This document shows positions 17,361 through 26,359 of a stretch of DNA of 64,000 nucleotides, one piece after another; position 1 is the first letter of the stretch; the number at the start of each line of letters is the position of its first letter. A program made the translations under genes and the position numbers. This stretch comes from JAMXLO01 sp963791495. Its GTDB lineage: Bacteria > Pseudomonadota > Alphaproteobacteria > Acetobacterales > Acetobacteraceae. The stretch lies in assembly GCA_963791495.1 (NCBI GenBank), contig CAWBST010000016.1:62001-126000 (forward strand), in the 5' to 3' direction. Below the pieces are notes generated by a model. That model saw nothing but the letters and a program-made list of their open reading frames with translations. It made no database searches and was not told the DNA's origin.

Positions 17361-18304
17361 GCTCGTCGTGCGCGGCGAGGTGGAAGCGCAGCCGCCGCCA
17401 GTATTCCAGCGGATCCTTTCGGGTCACCAATGCACCGGCCGGCGTGTTTAGCCAATCATACAGCCGCGTCAGCAGGAAGCGGATCGCGGCACCCCTGCAC
17501 AGTACCGGCAAAGCCGCCCTCTCGGCATCGGACAACCCACGCGTTGCGTCGTAAGCGCGCAGCATCGCCCGTGCCTTGGTGACGTTGAAGGAGAAATCGG
17601 ACTCGAAGCACCAGGCGTTCAGGCACACCGCGACGTCGTAGGCCAGGATGTCGGTGGCGGCGAAGTAGAAGTCGATCAGCCCGGACAGCCTGCCGTCCAG
17701 AAAGAACACGTTGTCGGGAAACAGGTCCGCGTGGATGTGACCGGTCGGCAGTTCCCGCGGCCATGCCGCCAGGATCCCGGTAAGAGCGCCCTCAAGTTCC
17801 TCCGCCAGCCCGTCCTGCACTTCGTCTGCCCGCGAGCGGGACCGCTCCAGCAGCGGTGTCCAGCCGCCCGGGCCCAGCGCATTCTGCCGTGTCGGTGCAT
17901 AATCGCGGCCGGCGACGTGCAGCGCCGCTAGCGCCGCACCTACCGGGGCGCAATGCTCCGGGCGAACACGCCGCGGCCAGACGCCGGGCAGGAACGTGGT
18001 GATCGCGGCATTCCGCCCGCACAGAAGGCGCAGCGCAACGCCGTCTCGTCCCTGCACGGGCAAGGGGCAGACAATGCCGCGCTTCGCCAGATGCTCCATC
18101 AAGCCCAGGAACCAAGGCAGCTCTGCCGGGTCCACCCGCCTTTCGTACAAGGTAAGGATATAGTCGCCCGATGTGGTGCGCAGGGAAAAGTTGCTGTTCT
18201 CCACGCCCTCGGCGATGCCGCGGAAGGCCACCATGCTGCCGATATCGGTACTCCGCCAGGAAGGCCGCCAGCGCCTCGTCGGTGACTTCGGTGTAAACCG
18301 CCAT
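17344..18304 (-). CDS. thrB: homoserine kinase (frameshifted near its start)
   Basis: ThrB of the aminoglycoside-phosphotransferase fold, about 319 residues when repaired. It phosphorylates homoserine in threonine synthesis. The N-terminus MAVYTEVTDEALAAFLAEY is in one frame from 18304; the rest, starting DIGSMVAFRGIAEGVENSNF, is in another. Removing one C at about 18247 joins them exactly as in the family. The catalytic loop is HIHADLFPDNVFF, followed by GLIDFYFAATD. A longer frame upstream of 18304 is a shadow. One extra base in an otherwise well-kept gene suggests a sequence error, though a real mutation is possible. rnhA follows with overlap. Confidence 0.9.
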
Positions 18305-18420
18305 GCGAGTTCAGCCGACGGCGGCGGAAGGAAAGAAAATGCTGGCCTCCTAGGCAGTTGTGGACCGGAACATCGACGCGCACTATGCCGGCCACCTGGA
18401 TTCCCGGCAACGAGTCCCTG

Positions 18421-18987
18421 ATGCCCGCACGACAGCCGAACTTCGGATGGGCGCCGCGCGCCGCCCTGCTCGCCGCCTTGCTGCCGTTGCTGGCCGAGTG
18501 CGGGCCGGCGCGCAATCAGTTCGCGCCGCCATGCCCACGACAGGCGATACTGGGTGACGCGGCGGACCTCGGTCTCTACCGGGGTTCGAGCACCGCGGGT
18601 GCGGGGCGCGACCTGACCGACCTTGTGCTGCATGGCAGGATCATTGGCATGCAGGGCAGCTGCATGCCGGGGGATCACAAGGACCAGCTTGCGGTCACGG
18701 TGAATGTCGGCGTGGAGCTGACACGTGGCCCCGCAATGCCAGGGCGTGAGGTCGACGTGCCGGTGTTCGTCGCCGTGACCGAAGGCGATGCGATCCTCGA
18801 CAAGCGCATCTACCTCATGCACGCCGTATTTCCGTCGAATGTCGATAGGGTCACGCTGGGTGCGGGCGGAGCGAATCTCGTCCTGCCGGTGACGCCGACG
18901 AAATCTGGCGCGGCCTACACCATCCTCACTGGCTTTCAGCTCTCGCCGGACCAGATGGCGCAGCACGGACGCAATCGAATGCCTTGA
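18421..18987 (+). CDS. hypothetical lipoprotein
   Basis: 188 residues from the chosen ATG; the frame extends upstream to 18358 without support. A hydrophobic stretch AALLAALLPLLAEC fits a lipoprotein signal with lipobox L-A-E-C, so the mature protein would be attached to the membrane at Cys. The rest is soluble-looking, with LTDLVLHGRIIGMQGSC and VDVPVFVAVTEGD. I do not recognise the family. The gene is divergent from thrB and converges on cbpM. Confidence 0.65.
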   Translation: MPARQPNFGWAPRAALLAALLPLLAECGPARNQFAPPCPRQAILGDAADLGLYRGSSTAGAGRDLTDLVLHGRIIGMQGSCMPGDHKDQLAVTVNVGVELTRGPAMPGREVDVPVFVAVTEGDAILDKRIYLMHAVFPSNVDRVTLGAGGANLVLPVTPTKSGAAYTILTGFQLSPDQMAQHGRNRMP

Positions 18988-18997
18988 CGCGGACCGG

Positions 18998-19321
18998 TCA
19001 AGTCCGTTCGGGGTCGATCGTGGCAAGGATCGCGAGCTGGACGTCGCGAGGCTGAGCCTCCACCGCGCGCAGCACGGACTTCAACCTGCTGCGCAGCTCA
19101 TAGACCTGATCGAGCAGGGACAGCACCAGCGGCATCGCGTCCTCGCCGATATCCATGAAGCGACGAAGGTCGTGGATCAGCCTCACGCGCGCGACGTCGA
19201 TCTCACGGAACTCGGGGTCATTTCCTGCGGTATCGGGGATCACCCAGCCTCGCTCGACCCAGGTGACCAGCTCGACCTGGGAAAGGTCGGAGAACAGAGC
19301 AGTGACCGCTGTGATGTCCAT
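18998..19321 (-). CDS. cbpM: CbpM-type chaperone modulator
   Basis: 107 residues with a MerR-like helix-turn-helix start and helical C-terminus (VELVTWVERGWV, IDVARVRLIHDLRRFMDIGE). CbpM proteins bind the J-domain of CbpA and modulate its co-chaperone activity. The ATG overlaps the cbpA stop as TGATG. The GTG one codon earlier is an alternative. Confidence 0.82.
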   Translation of the reverse strand: MDITAVTALFSDLSQVELVTWVERGWVIPDTAGNDPEFREIDVARVRLIHDLRRFMDIGEDAMPLVLSLLDQVYELRSRLKSVLRAVEAQPRDVQLAILATIDPERT

Positions 19322-20229
19322 CACTCGGTCTCCATGCCGGCGCGCGGATCAAGCGGATGGCGCGGCTTCCAGGTCTTCAGGAACTCTGCCAGCTCCGGTT
19401 CGTCCGCCGGAGGCAGTACGGGATGCAGTTCTACGAACTGATGGCCCTTTCCTTCGATGCCCCGTCCGCGCAGCCTCAGGCGCGTGCCGCGGCCGGAGTT
19501 GGGCGGGATCGTCAGTCGCACCGGCCCCTTGATGGTAGGCACCTCGAGCGACGTGCCGAGCACCGCCTCCTGCAGCGTCACCGGAAGTTCGACGATGATG
19601 TCGTCGCCCTCGCGGCGAAACAAAGGATGTGGCGCGACGGCAACCTCGACCAGCGCGTCGCCAGGCGCGCCGTCGCCGATGCCCGGCATGCCCTGGCCCT
19701 TGAGCCGGATGATCTGGCCGTCATGCACACCGGCCGGAATGCGCACATCCAGCGTGCGCCCGTCAGGCAGCGTGACGCGGCGCGTCGTCCCATTGACCGC
19801 ATCGAGAAAGTCGAGCGTCAGTTGGTAGCGCGCGTCCTGCCCGCGCATCGAGAACCGCCGTCCACCGCCGGCGCCGGCGCGTCCGCCGAATGCCTGGGCG
19901 AAGATGCTTTCGAGATCCTCGGGATCGAAGCCCGCATCGGCGCGGTATTTCTCGCGGCCGGCCGTGTCGCCGAAGTCGCGATAGAACGGCCGCTGCGGCG
20001 GCACCTCGTTGCCGGCGGCGTCGATCTCGCCACGGTCGTAGCGGGCGCGCTTCTCCTTGTCCGACAGGATGTCGTAGGCCGCGCTGATCTCCTTGAACCT
20101 CTCGGCCGCCTCAGGTTTGCCGGGATTGACGTCCGGGTGGTGCCGCTTGGCAAGCTTGCGATACGCGGAGCGGATCGCCGCCTCGCTGTCGGTCTTCTGC
20201 ACGCCCAGCACTTCGTATGGGTCTCTCAT
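19321..20229 (-). CDS. cbpA: DnaJ-family co-chaperone CbpA
   Basis: 302 residues. The N-terminal J-domain has the invariant HPD (KRHHPDVNPGK) that triggers DnaK ATP hydrolysis. A Gly/Phe-rich linker follows (QAFGGRAGAGGGRRF), then two beta-rich client-binding domains (VRIPAGVHDGQIIRLKGQG and LEVPTIKGPVRLTIPPNS). The zinc-finger Cys repeats of true DnaJ are absent, which marks it as CbpA (type II). It is followed directly by cbpM. Confidence 0.93.
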   Translation of the reverse strand: MRDPYEVLGVQKTDSEAAIRSAYRKLAKRHHPDVNPGKPEAAERFKEISAAYDILSDKEKRARYDRGEIDAAGNEVPPQRPFYRDFGDTAGREKYRADAGFDPEDLESIFAQAFGGRAGAGGGRRFSMRGQDARYQLTLDFLDAVNGTTRRVTLPDGRTLDVRIPAGVHDGQIIRLKGQGMPGIGDGAPGDALVEVAVAPHPLFRREGDDIIVELPVTLQEAVLGTSLEVPTIKGPVRLTIPPNSGRGTRLRLRGRGIEGKGHQFVELHPVLPPADEPELAEFLKTWKPRHPLDPRAGMETE

Positions 20230-20263
20230 AGGAGACCAGATCAGTGTTCGGTTATCAACGAAA

Positions 20264-21061
20264 TCAAGTGCCTGTCCATTCCGGCTGACGCTTGCTCAGG
20301 AAGGCATCGATGCCCTCGGCCGCGTCGCGCGCCAGCATGTTCCGCGTCATCACCTCCGACGCATAGGCGTAGGCGTCGTCCAGCCCCATCTCGGCCTGGC
20401 GATAGAAGGCCTCCTTGCCGATCGCCAGCGTCAGCGGGCTCTTCGCGACGATCTGCCCCGCCAGCGCCGCAACCGCGGCATCCAGATCGGCCTCCGGCAC
20501 CACGCGGTTGACCAGTCCGAGTGCGTGCGCGCGTCGGGCATCGATCAGTTCGCCGGTCAACAGCATCTCCATCGCCGCCTTGCGCCCCACCGCGCGTGAC
20601 AGCGCCACCATGGGCGTGGAGCAGAACAGTCCGATGTTCACCCCCGGGGTAGCGAAGCGCGCGCTTTCCGCCGCCACCGCTAGATCGCAGCTGGCGACGA
20701 GCTGACACCCCGCCGCCGTCGCCACACCATGCACGCGGGCGATCACCGGCTTCGGCAGCCTGACGATGCTGGTCATCAATCGCGAGCACAGCTCGAAGGT
20801 GGCCTGGTAGGCCGAACGCTCGGGGTTTGACCGCAGCTCGCGCAAGTCATGCCCCGCGCAGAAGGCCGGTCCGCTGCCGCCGATCACCACCAACTTCACC
20901 GTGGCATCCTGCGCGAGCGCCGCGAGTTCCTCGACCAGGGCCTGCATCAGCGCCATGGAGAGCGCGTTGCGGGCCTGCGGGCGGTTCAGCGTCAGCCACG
21001 CGATGCCGTCCGCGTCACGCCTGAGCAGTACCCGCTCGATCACGGCCGGTTGCTCGTTCAT
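20264..21061 (-). CDS. enoyl-CoA hydratase/isomerase family protein
   Basis: 265-residue crotonase-fold protein. LNRPQARNALS, the oxyanion-hole segment GPAFCAGHDLRELRS and VHGVATAAGCQLVASCDLAVA are family signatures. The second region has TPGVNIGLFCSTPM, like the ECHDC3 subgroup. The catalytic glutamates of classical hydratase are not obvious in TPGVNIG, so the activity may differ from simple hydration. Divergent from the thioesterase gene at 21122. Confidence 0.88.
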   Translation of the reverse strand: MNEQPAVIERVLLRRDADGIAWLTLNRPQARNALSMALMQALVEELAALAQDATVKLVVIGGSGPAFCAGHDLRELRSNPERSAYQATFELCSRLMTSIVRLPKPVIARVHGVATAAGCQLVASCDLAVAAESARFATPGVNIGLFCSTPMVALSRAVGRKAAMEMLLTGELIDARRAHALGLVNRVVPEADLDAAVAALAGQIVAKSPLTLAIGKEAFYRQAEMGLDDAYAYASEVMTRNMLARDAAEGIDAFLSKRQPEWTGT

Positions 21062-21121
21062 GCCTCGCCCTCCGCGGTGTTCCGCTGCACGATGCCGGAG
21101 ATCCTAGCAGGAGACCGCGCC

Positions 21122-21514
21122 ATGACGAATGCTGCGACCGAGCCCACCGGCGAGCTTGCACTTCGCACTGTCGCAATGCCTGCCGACACCAACCCGGCCG
21201 GCGACATCTTCGGCGGCTGGATCATGTCGCTGATGGATCTCGCCGCCGGCATCTCCGCTGGCACGCGCGCCAAGGGACGTGTCGCCACTGCGGCCGTCTC
21301 CAATCTGAGCTTCCTCCAGCCAGTAAAAGTCGGCGATGTGGTGTGTGTCTATACGGACATCACCCACACGGGACGCAGCTCGGTCACGCTTGGCGTCGAA
21401 ACCTGGGTGCTGCGCCGGGGCCAAGGCGAACGGATGAAGGTCACGGCGGCCGAGTTCGTGCTGGTCGCGGTCGACGACAATGGCCGCCCACGGCGATTGC
21501 CGGAGATCGGGTGA
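21122..21514 (+). CDS. acyl-CoA thioesterase (YciA-like hotdog)
   Basis: 130-residue hotdog-fold thioesterase. PADTNPAGDIFGGWIMSLMD contains the Asn/Asp active-site segment of YciA/BACH-type enzymes; VSNLSFLQPVKVGD and VETWVLRRGQGE follow. It hydrolyses acyl-CoA to free acid and CoA in the cytoplasm. The ATG at 21122 follows AGGAG. It is divergent from the enoyl-CoA hydratase gene. Confidence 0.88.
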   Translation: MTNAATEPTGELALRTVAMPADTNPAGDIFGGWIMSLMDLAAGISAGTRAKGRVATAAVSNLSFLQPVKVGDVVCVYTDITHTGRSSVTLGVETWVLRRGQGERMKVTAAEFVLVAVDDNGRPRRLPEIG

Positions 21515-21641
21515 ACTGGGGTTTCGCGAGAACCCGGTATGCCGTACAACTGATCGAAACAAGATGGCCATAGCGATTCGGGCGGAATAGCCGTTCCACT
21601 GCGCTCGTCCGTTAATGGAAGCAGCGGGAGGGGGCGCAAGG

Positions 21642-22049
21642 ATGTTGTTTGACGAGACAGCACAGGCCAAGTGGGCACGGATAGTGCTCAGCATTGCCAG
21701 GATATTCATAGCGCTGTTCTACATGCAGCACGGCCTTTCGAAATACATTGGCTTCCCGGCGCCTCCTCCGGCGAATTTCCACACATTCTCCCTCTTCGGG
21801 CTGGCCGGAGTAATCGAGATTATCGGCAGTGCATTGCTGCTGATCGGGTTATTCACCCGCCAAGCGGCATTCATCATGTCCGGAGAAATGGCAGTCGCAT
21901 ACTTTATCAATCGGCCGCCGCGCGGCTTCTTCCCGCTGCTCAACGGAGGCGAACTGGAGGCAACTTACTGCTTCGTCTTCCTGATCTTCGTGGCGGTAGG
22001 CGGCGGTTCGTGGAGCCTGGATGCGTGGAGATTGCGCGGACGATCATAA
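21642..22049 (+). CDS. DoxX-family membrane protein
   Basis: 135 residues with four predicted membrane helices. ARIFIALFYMQHGLSKYIGF and GVIEIIGSALLLIGLFTRQA are typical of DoxX/YphA proteins. The biochemical role of this family is not settled. Start 21642 has GGGAGGGGG upstream; ATG 21615 is less well placed. The last six bases overlap the end of the convergent acyl-CoA synthetase gene. Confidence 0.85.
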   Translation: MLFDETAQAKWARIVLSIARIFIALFYMQHGLSKYIGFPAPPPANFHTFSLFGLAGVIEIIGSALLLIGLFTRQAAFIMSGEMAVAYFINRPPRGFFPLLNGGELEATYCFVFLIFVAVGGGSWSLDAWRLRGRS

Positions 22050-24179
22050 CCTCCGCACGATCAGTGCATCGACCGCCGTGATATTGTCGCCCGTACAGAT
22101 CAACGGGTTGACGTCCAGCTCGGCTATCGTGTCGCGGTGATCGGCAACCAACGCCGCGACACGGCAAATCACATCGGCGAGCCTGTTGCGGTCTACAGGC
22201 GGCATGCCGCGGAACCCGTCGAGCAGGCGTGCGCCTTTGAGTTCCGCCAGCAGCGCGAGCGCCTCGTCATGCGTGACCGGCGCGGGTGCGAGAGCCGTGT
22301 CGTGCAGCAGCTCGACCAGTATGCCGCCGAGCCCGACCACCACCAGCGGTCCGAACAGTGGATCGACGCGCGCCCCAACCACCATCTCGACGCCCTGCGG
22401 CATCATCGTCTGCACCAGCACACCTGCGATGCACGGTGGCGGAGTCACCGCCTTGGCCCGCGCCATGATCACCTGGTACGCGTCGCGTACCTCATCTGCA
22501 TTGCGCAGATTGAGCCGCACCACGCCAGCCTCGGTCTTGTGCAGCAGGTCGGGTGATTCGACCTTCAGCACCACCGGATAACCGAGTGATCCCGCCGCGC
22601 TCACCGCCTCGTCGACACTTTGTGCGACGCGCTCACCGACCACCGGAACGCCATACAGCGCCAGGACTTCCTTGGCCTCGCGTTCTGTCAGCGTGCGACC
22701 AGCGGCGGTGGCGAGCATCGCGCCTGCTCGTCGCACGGTATCCGCAGGCGTCGGCGCGTTGGCCGCCGTATGCGCAGCGCGCTTCGCCGCCCGCCAATGC
22801 CACGCCGCGAGAGCAGCAAAACACGACGGCATCGAGCGGAACAACGCGACATGCTCCGCTTCTTCCGCCTCCTTTACGCCTGGGCCTTCCAACCATTCGC
22901 TTTGCCAGGCGATGCAGGCAATCTTGCCGTGCTTCGCCGCAAGCGAGTCATAGACGCCTACGCGCCTTGCCGACGGCGCGTAGCCGTAGGTCTGGGGCAC
23001 CACCAGCGCGCCATACGCCGGATCGCCGAGAAGTGCGTCGGCGCAAGCGCCCAGCGATTCCGGATTGGCCAGGATCTGCGCTGTCACGTCGCACGGATTG
23101 CGCGCGGAGCCGAACTCCGGAATATGCGCCAGCAACACCTCGCGGACCGAGTCCGATGGCTGCGACAACGGCACATCGAACTGTTCGGCGCGATCGGCCG
23201 CCATGATCGCCGCGCCGCCGGATGCCGCAACCACCGCGACGCCGCGGGCCTTCGGCGGTTTCGCCTTCGCGAAGAATGCCGCGGTCTCGCACAACGCCTC
23301 GTAGTCATCCACCAGGATCGCGCCGGCGCGACGGAACACCGCGCGATACGCGGCCTGTGATCCGGCGAGCGAACCGGTGTGGGACATTGCCACCGCAGCG
23401 CCCTGCTCGCCTGTCGCCATCTTGAACACGATCAGCGGCTTGTCGCGCTGCCAGGCGCGTTCGGCGGCGATCAGCATGCGCTCGGGTTCCGCCATACCCT
23501 CGAACACGCAGGCGATCGCGGCGCACGACGGATCGTCGGCGAGATAGGAGATGTAGTCGGCCATGTCGACGTCGCAGGAATTGCCCGATGTCAGCACGTG
23601 GCTGAACGACACGCCGCGCACCACCGCCTGCGCCAGCGCCATGCCGAGAGCACCGGACTGACTAACCATGCCGATCGACTGCCTGCGCGGGGCAGGGATC
23701 GGCGTGATGTCCATGAACGTCACACGCATGTCGAGCGGTGCATTCACCACCCCGATGCAGTTGGGCCCCACGATGCGCATGTTGCTCTCGCGCGCGATCG
23801 CCGCGAGGCGGTGCTGCTGCGCAATGCGCTCCTCCTTGGCGGTCTCGGCATAACCCGACGCGAACACGATCACGCCGCCGACGCCCGCAGACGCACATTC
23901 CAGCACGATCTCCTCGACCGCCTCGCGCGGCGCGGTGACAACGGCGCTGTCAGGCACTTCGGGCAGCGATGCGACATTTGGATAGCAGCGCTGGTCGCCG
24001 ATCCGCTCATAGCGCGCGTTCACAGGATAGACCCGCCCGCCATAGTGCTGCAGGTTCATCAGCACGCGCTCACCGAACGAACCTGCCCGGGTGGACGCAC
24101 CGATCACCGCGATGCTGGCGGGATGCAGCAGGCGCGTCAGGTCAGCGTGCTGGTAGACGGTCGTTCGTTTCGCTTTCAT
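22044..24179 (-). CDS. ADP-forming acyl-CoA synthetase (CoA-binding plus ATP-grasp)
   Basis: About 711 residues, with both halves of an NDP-forming acetyl-CoA synthetase-type enzyme in one chain. The N-terminal CoA-binding domain has SIAVIGASTRAGSFG and VYPVNARYERIGD. The ligase domain has GMVSQSGALGMALA and the likely phospho-His in AMSHTGSLAGSQAA. The C-terminal ATP-grasp_5 domain (from about residue 490) has GYPVVLKVESPDLLHKTEAG and VVVGLGGILVELL. It interconverts an acyl-CoA, ADP and phosphate with acid, CoA and ATP. The acid is unknown. Start 24179 (MKAKRTTV) is preferred over 24203. It is divergent from the SDR-kynU pair. Confidence 0.9.
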   Translation of the reverse strand: MKAKRTTVYQHADLTRLLHPASIAVIGASTRAGSFGERVLMNLQHYGGRVYPVNARYERIGDQRCYPNVASLPEVPDSAVVTAPREAVEEIVLECASAGVGGVIVFASGYAETAKEERIAQQHRLAAIARESNMRIVGPNCIGVVNAPLDMRVTFMDITPIPAPRRQSIGMVSQSGALGMALAQAVVRGVSFSHVLTSGNSCDVDMADYISYLADDPSCAAIACVFEGMAEPERMLIAAERAWQRDKPLIVFKMATGEQGAAVAMSHTGSLAGSQAAYRAVFRRAGAILVDDYEALCETAAFFAKAKPPKARGVAVVAASGGAAIMAADRAEQFDVPLSQPSDSVREVLLAHIPEFGSARNPCDVTAQILANPESLGACADALLGDPAYGALVVPQTYGYAPSARRVGVYDSLAAKHGKIACIAWQSEWLEGPGVKEAEEAEHVALFRSMPSCFAALAAWHWRAAKRAAHTAANAPTPADTVRRAGAMLATAAGRTLTEREAKEVLALYGVPVVGERVAQSVDEAVSAAGSLGYPVVLKVESPDLLHKTEAGVVRLNLRNADEVRDAYQVIMARAKAVTPPPCIAGVLVQTMMPQGVEMVVGARVDPLFGPLVVVGLGGILVELLHDTALAPAPVTHDEALALLAELKGARLLDGFRGMPPVDRNRLADVICRVAALVADHRDTIAELDVNPLICTGDNITAVDALIVRRL

Positions 24180-24248
24180 GGCGGGCTCGATTGACGTTTG
24201 CAATGGGCGAGCATACTGATCGGTAGCTTTTCAGCAAAGGACGCCAGG

Positions 24249-25034
24249 ATGTCGTCGCTGTTCGATCTGACGGGCAAGGTCGCGGTCATCACCGGCTCCA
24301 GCAAGGGGATCGGTCGGGCGATCGCCGAACGCATGGCGGAGCATGGGGCGAAGGTCGTGGTGTCCAGCCGCAAGGCCGATGTGTGCGAGCAGGTCGCCGC
24401 CGGCATCCGTTCCAAGGGTGGCGAAGCGACGGTGATTCCCTGTCATATCGCACGCAAGGAGGAATTGCAGAAGCTGGTCGATCAGACCACGGCGGTGTGG
24501 GGCGCGATCGACATCATGGTGAGCAATGCCGCGGTCAACCCGTACCTGGGACCGGCGGCGCGTGCATCAGACGAGGTGTATGAGCGCGTCATGGGCGCCA
24601 ATGTGCGCAGCAACTTCTGGCTGGCGAACATGGTGTGCCCGCGGATGGCGGAGCGCGGCGGCGGATCGTTCATCGTCATCTCGTCGATCGGGGGATTGCG
24701 CGGTACGGCGTCGCTCGGGCTGTACGGCATCTCCAAGGCCGCCGACATGCAACTGACACGCAACATCGCGGTGGAGTGGGGACCGAAGAACGTGCGCGCC
24801 AACTGCATCGCGCCGGGTCTGGTGCGCACCGATTTTGCACGCGCGCTGTGGGAAGATCCTGTGCGCTATCGCAAGACGACGCGCGACAATCCGTTGCAGC
24901 GGATCGGCGAACCGGACGAGATCGCCGGTGCAGCCGTGTTCCTCGCCTCGCCGGCGGGGAGTTTCGTCACCGGGCATACGCTGGTGGTGGATGGCGGTAC
25001 CATGGCCGGTGTCGTCCTGCAGAAGGATGACTGA
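24249..25034 (+). CDS. short-chain dehydrogenase/reductase
   Basis: 261-residue classical SDR. Cofactor motif TGSSKGIGRAIA, NNA-type SNAAVNP, catalytic Ser in VISSIGGLRG and Tyr-Lys in LYGISKAAD. The C-terminal GHTLVVDGGTM is typical of FabG-like enzymes. The substrate is unknown. Its stop overlaps the kynU start by eight bases (ATGACTGA), so the two are translationally coupled, hinting at a shared pathway. Confidence 0.9.
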   Translation: MSSLFDLTGKVAVITGSSKGIGRAIAERMAEHGAKVVVSSRKADVCEQVAAGIRSKGGEATVIPCHIARKEELQKLVDQTTAVWGAIDIMVSNAAVNPYLGPAARASDEVYERVMGANVRSNFWLANMVCPRMAERGGGSFIVISSIGGLRGTASLGLYGISKAADMQLTRNIAVEWGPKNVRANCIAPGLVRTDFARALWEDPVRYRKTTRDNPLQRIGEPDEIAGAAVFLASPAGSFVTGHTLVVDGGTMAGVVLQKDD

Positions 25035-26253
25035 ATTCACGCGCGACGACGCGGCGGCGCTGGATCGAGCCGATGAGCTGGCAGCATTCCGCGATCGGTT
25101 CGTGTTGCCCGATGGCGTGATCTATCTCGACGGCAATTCCCTGGGTCCGCTGCCAAAGGCGACCAAGGCTCGGATAGCGGAGGTGATGGAGCAGGAGTGG
25201 GGACAGTCGCTGATCCGCAGCTGGACGGAGCACGGCTGGATCGACCTGCAGTTCCGCATCGGCGAAAAGATTGGCCGGCTGATCGGCGCCGCGCCCGGCA
25301 CGACCGTGGTGGCGGACTCGACATCGGTGAATCTGTTCAAGCTGCTCGCGGCGGCGTTGAACGAACGTCCCGGTCGGAAGGTAATACTGACCGAGGAAGG
25401 CAATTTCCCAACCGACCTGTATGTAGCGCAGGGTCTCACAGCATTGCTGCAACGCCAGTATGAGTTGCGGCAAGAGCCCGATGTGCTGGCAGCGCTCGAT
25501 GAGCGGACGGCGGTGCTGATGCTCACACATGTCGACTACCGCAGTGGTGCGATGCATGACATGGCGGCTCTGACGCGCGCCGCACATCACGTGGGCGCTC
25601 TGGTGCTGTGGGACCTTTCGCACTCCGCCGGCGCGGTGCCGTTGCAGCTTGAATCCGACGGCGTCGATCTCGCGGTGGGATGTGGCTACAAGTATCTCAA
25701 CGGTGGCCCCGGCGCTCCGGCGTTTCTATACGTCGCCAAACACCTTCAAGCCGATCTGCGCCTTCCGCTGACCGGCTGGCTCGGCCATGCCGCGCCGTTT
25801 GCGTTCGAGAGCACCTATCGGCCGGCCGGGGGCACCGCGCGCGCGGTGGTCGGAACTCCACCGGTCCTGTCCCTCGCGGCGCTCGAGGTGGGGATCGATA
25901 TTGCGCTGGAAGCGCCGATGGCGGCCGCGCGCGCAAAGTCGCTGAGGCTGGCCGAGCTGTTCGTCGAGCTTATGCAGAAGGAGCGTGAATTCAGGCTGCT
26001 GACGCCGTGCGAGCCATCGGCTCGTGGCAGCCAGGTCGCGTTCGCCCATCCGCATGGCTACGCGATCATGCAGGCACTCATCGAGCGCGGCGTCATCGGC
26101 GACTTTCGTGCACCGGACGTGCTGCGTTTCGGTCTGGCGCCGCTCTATGTGCGGCACGTCGATGTGTGGGACGCGGTTGCGACACTGCGCGAGGTGATGC
26201 GCAGCGATGCCTGGCGCGAACCACGGTTTCAGCTGCGGCGGAACGTAACTTAA
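25027..26253 (+). CDS. kynU: kynureninase
   Basis: 408-residue PLP enzyme that splits kynurenine (or 3-hydroxykynurenine) to anthranilate and alanine in tryptophan breakdown. VIYLDGNSLGPLPK is the kynureninase N-terminal signature; VADSTSVNLFK, LWDLSHSAGA and the PLP-Lys region GCGYKYLNGGPGAPAF follow, then GWLGHAAPFAF. The ATG at 25027 lies within the end of the SDR gene. No kynA or kynB is in the window. Confidence 0.95.
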   Translation: MTEFTRDDAAALDRADELAAFRDRFVLPDGVIYLDGNSLGPLPKATKARIAEVMEQEWGQSLIRSWTEHGWIDLQFRIGEKIGRLIGAAPGTTVVADSTSVNLFKLLAAALNERPGRKVILTEEGNFPTDLYVAQGLTALLQRQYELRQEPDVLAALDERTAVLMLTHVDYRSGAMHDMAALTRAAHHVGALVLWDLSHSAGAVPLQLESDGVDLAVGCGYKYLNGGPGAPAFLYVAKHLQADLRLPLTGWLGHAAPFAFESTYRPAGGTARAVVGTPPVLSLAALEVGIDIALEAPMAAARAKSLRLAELFVELMQKEREFRLLTPCEPSARGSQVAFAHPHGYAIMQALIERGVIGDFRAPDVLRFGLAPLYVRHVDVWDAVATLREVMRSDAWREPRFQLRRNVT

Positions 26254-26296
26254 GGAAGGAGGAGGACGGCGAGCAAGGCCGTGCGGTACTGGCGTC

Positions 26297-26337
26297 GCCC
26301 CCTCCTCCCAACCCCCCTCCCGCGAGGGGAGCGGGAG
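26297..26337. repeat. GC-rich palindromic repeat, family C
   Basis: CCCCCTCCTCCCAACCCCCC then TCCCGCGAGGGGAGCGGGAG, the same family as 16842, 31381 and 47613. It lies between the converging kynU and oxidoreductase genes. Confidence 0.75.
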
Positions 26338-26359
26338 ACGCTTTTCTCCTTGCTTGGGG

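Noticed and set aside
18983..19002. CTTGAC ... GTCAAG palindrome considered as an FNR/FixK site or terminator
   Set aside because: The half-sites are separated by eight bases instead of four, and it lies at converging gene ends. The stem is only six pairs with no T-run.
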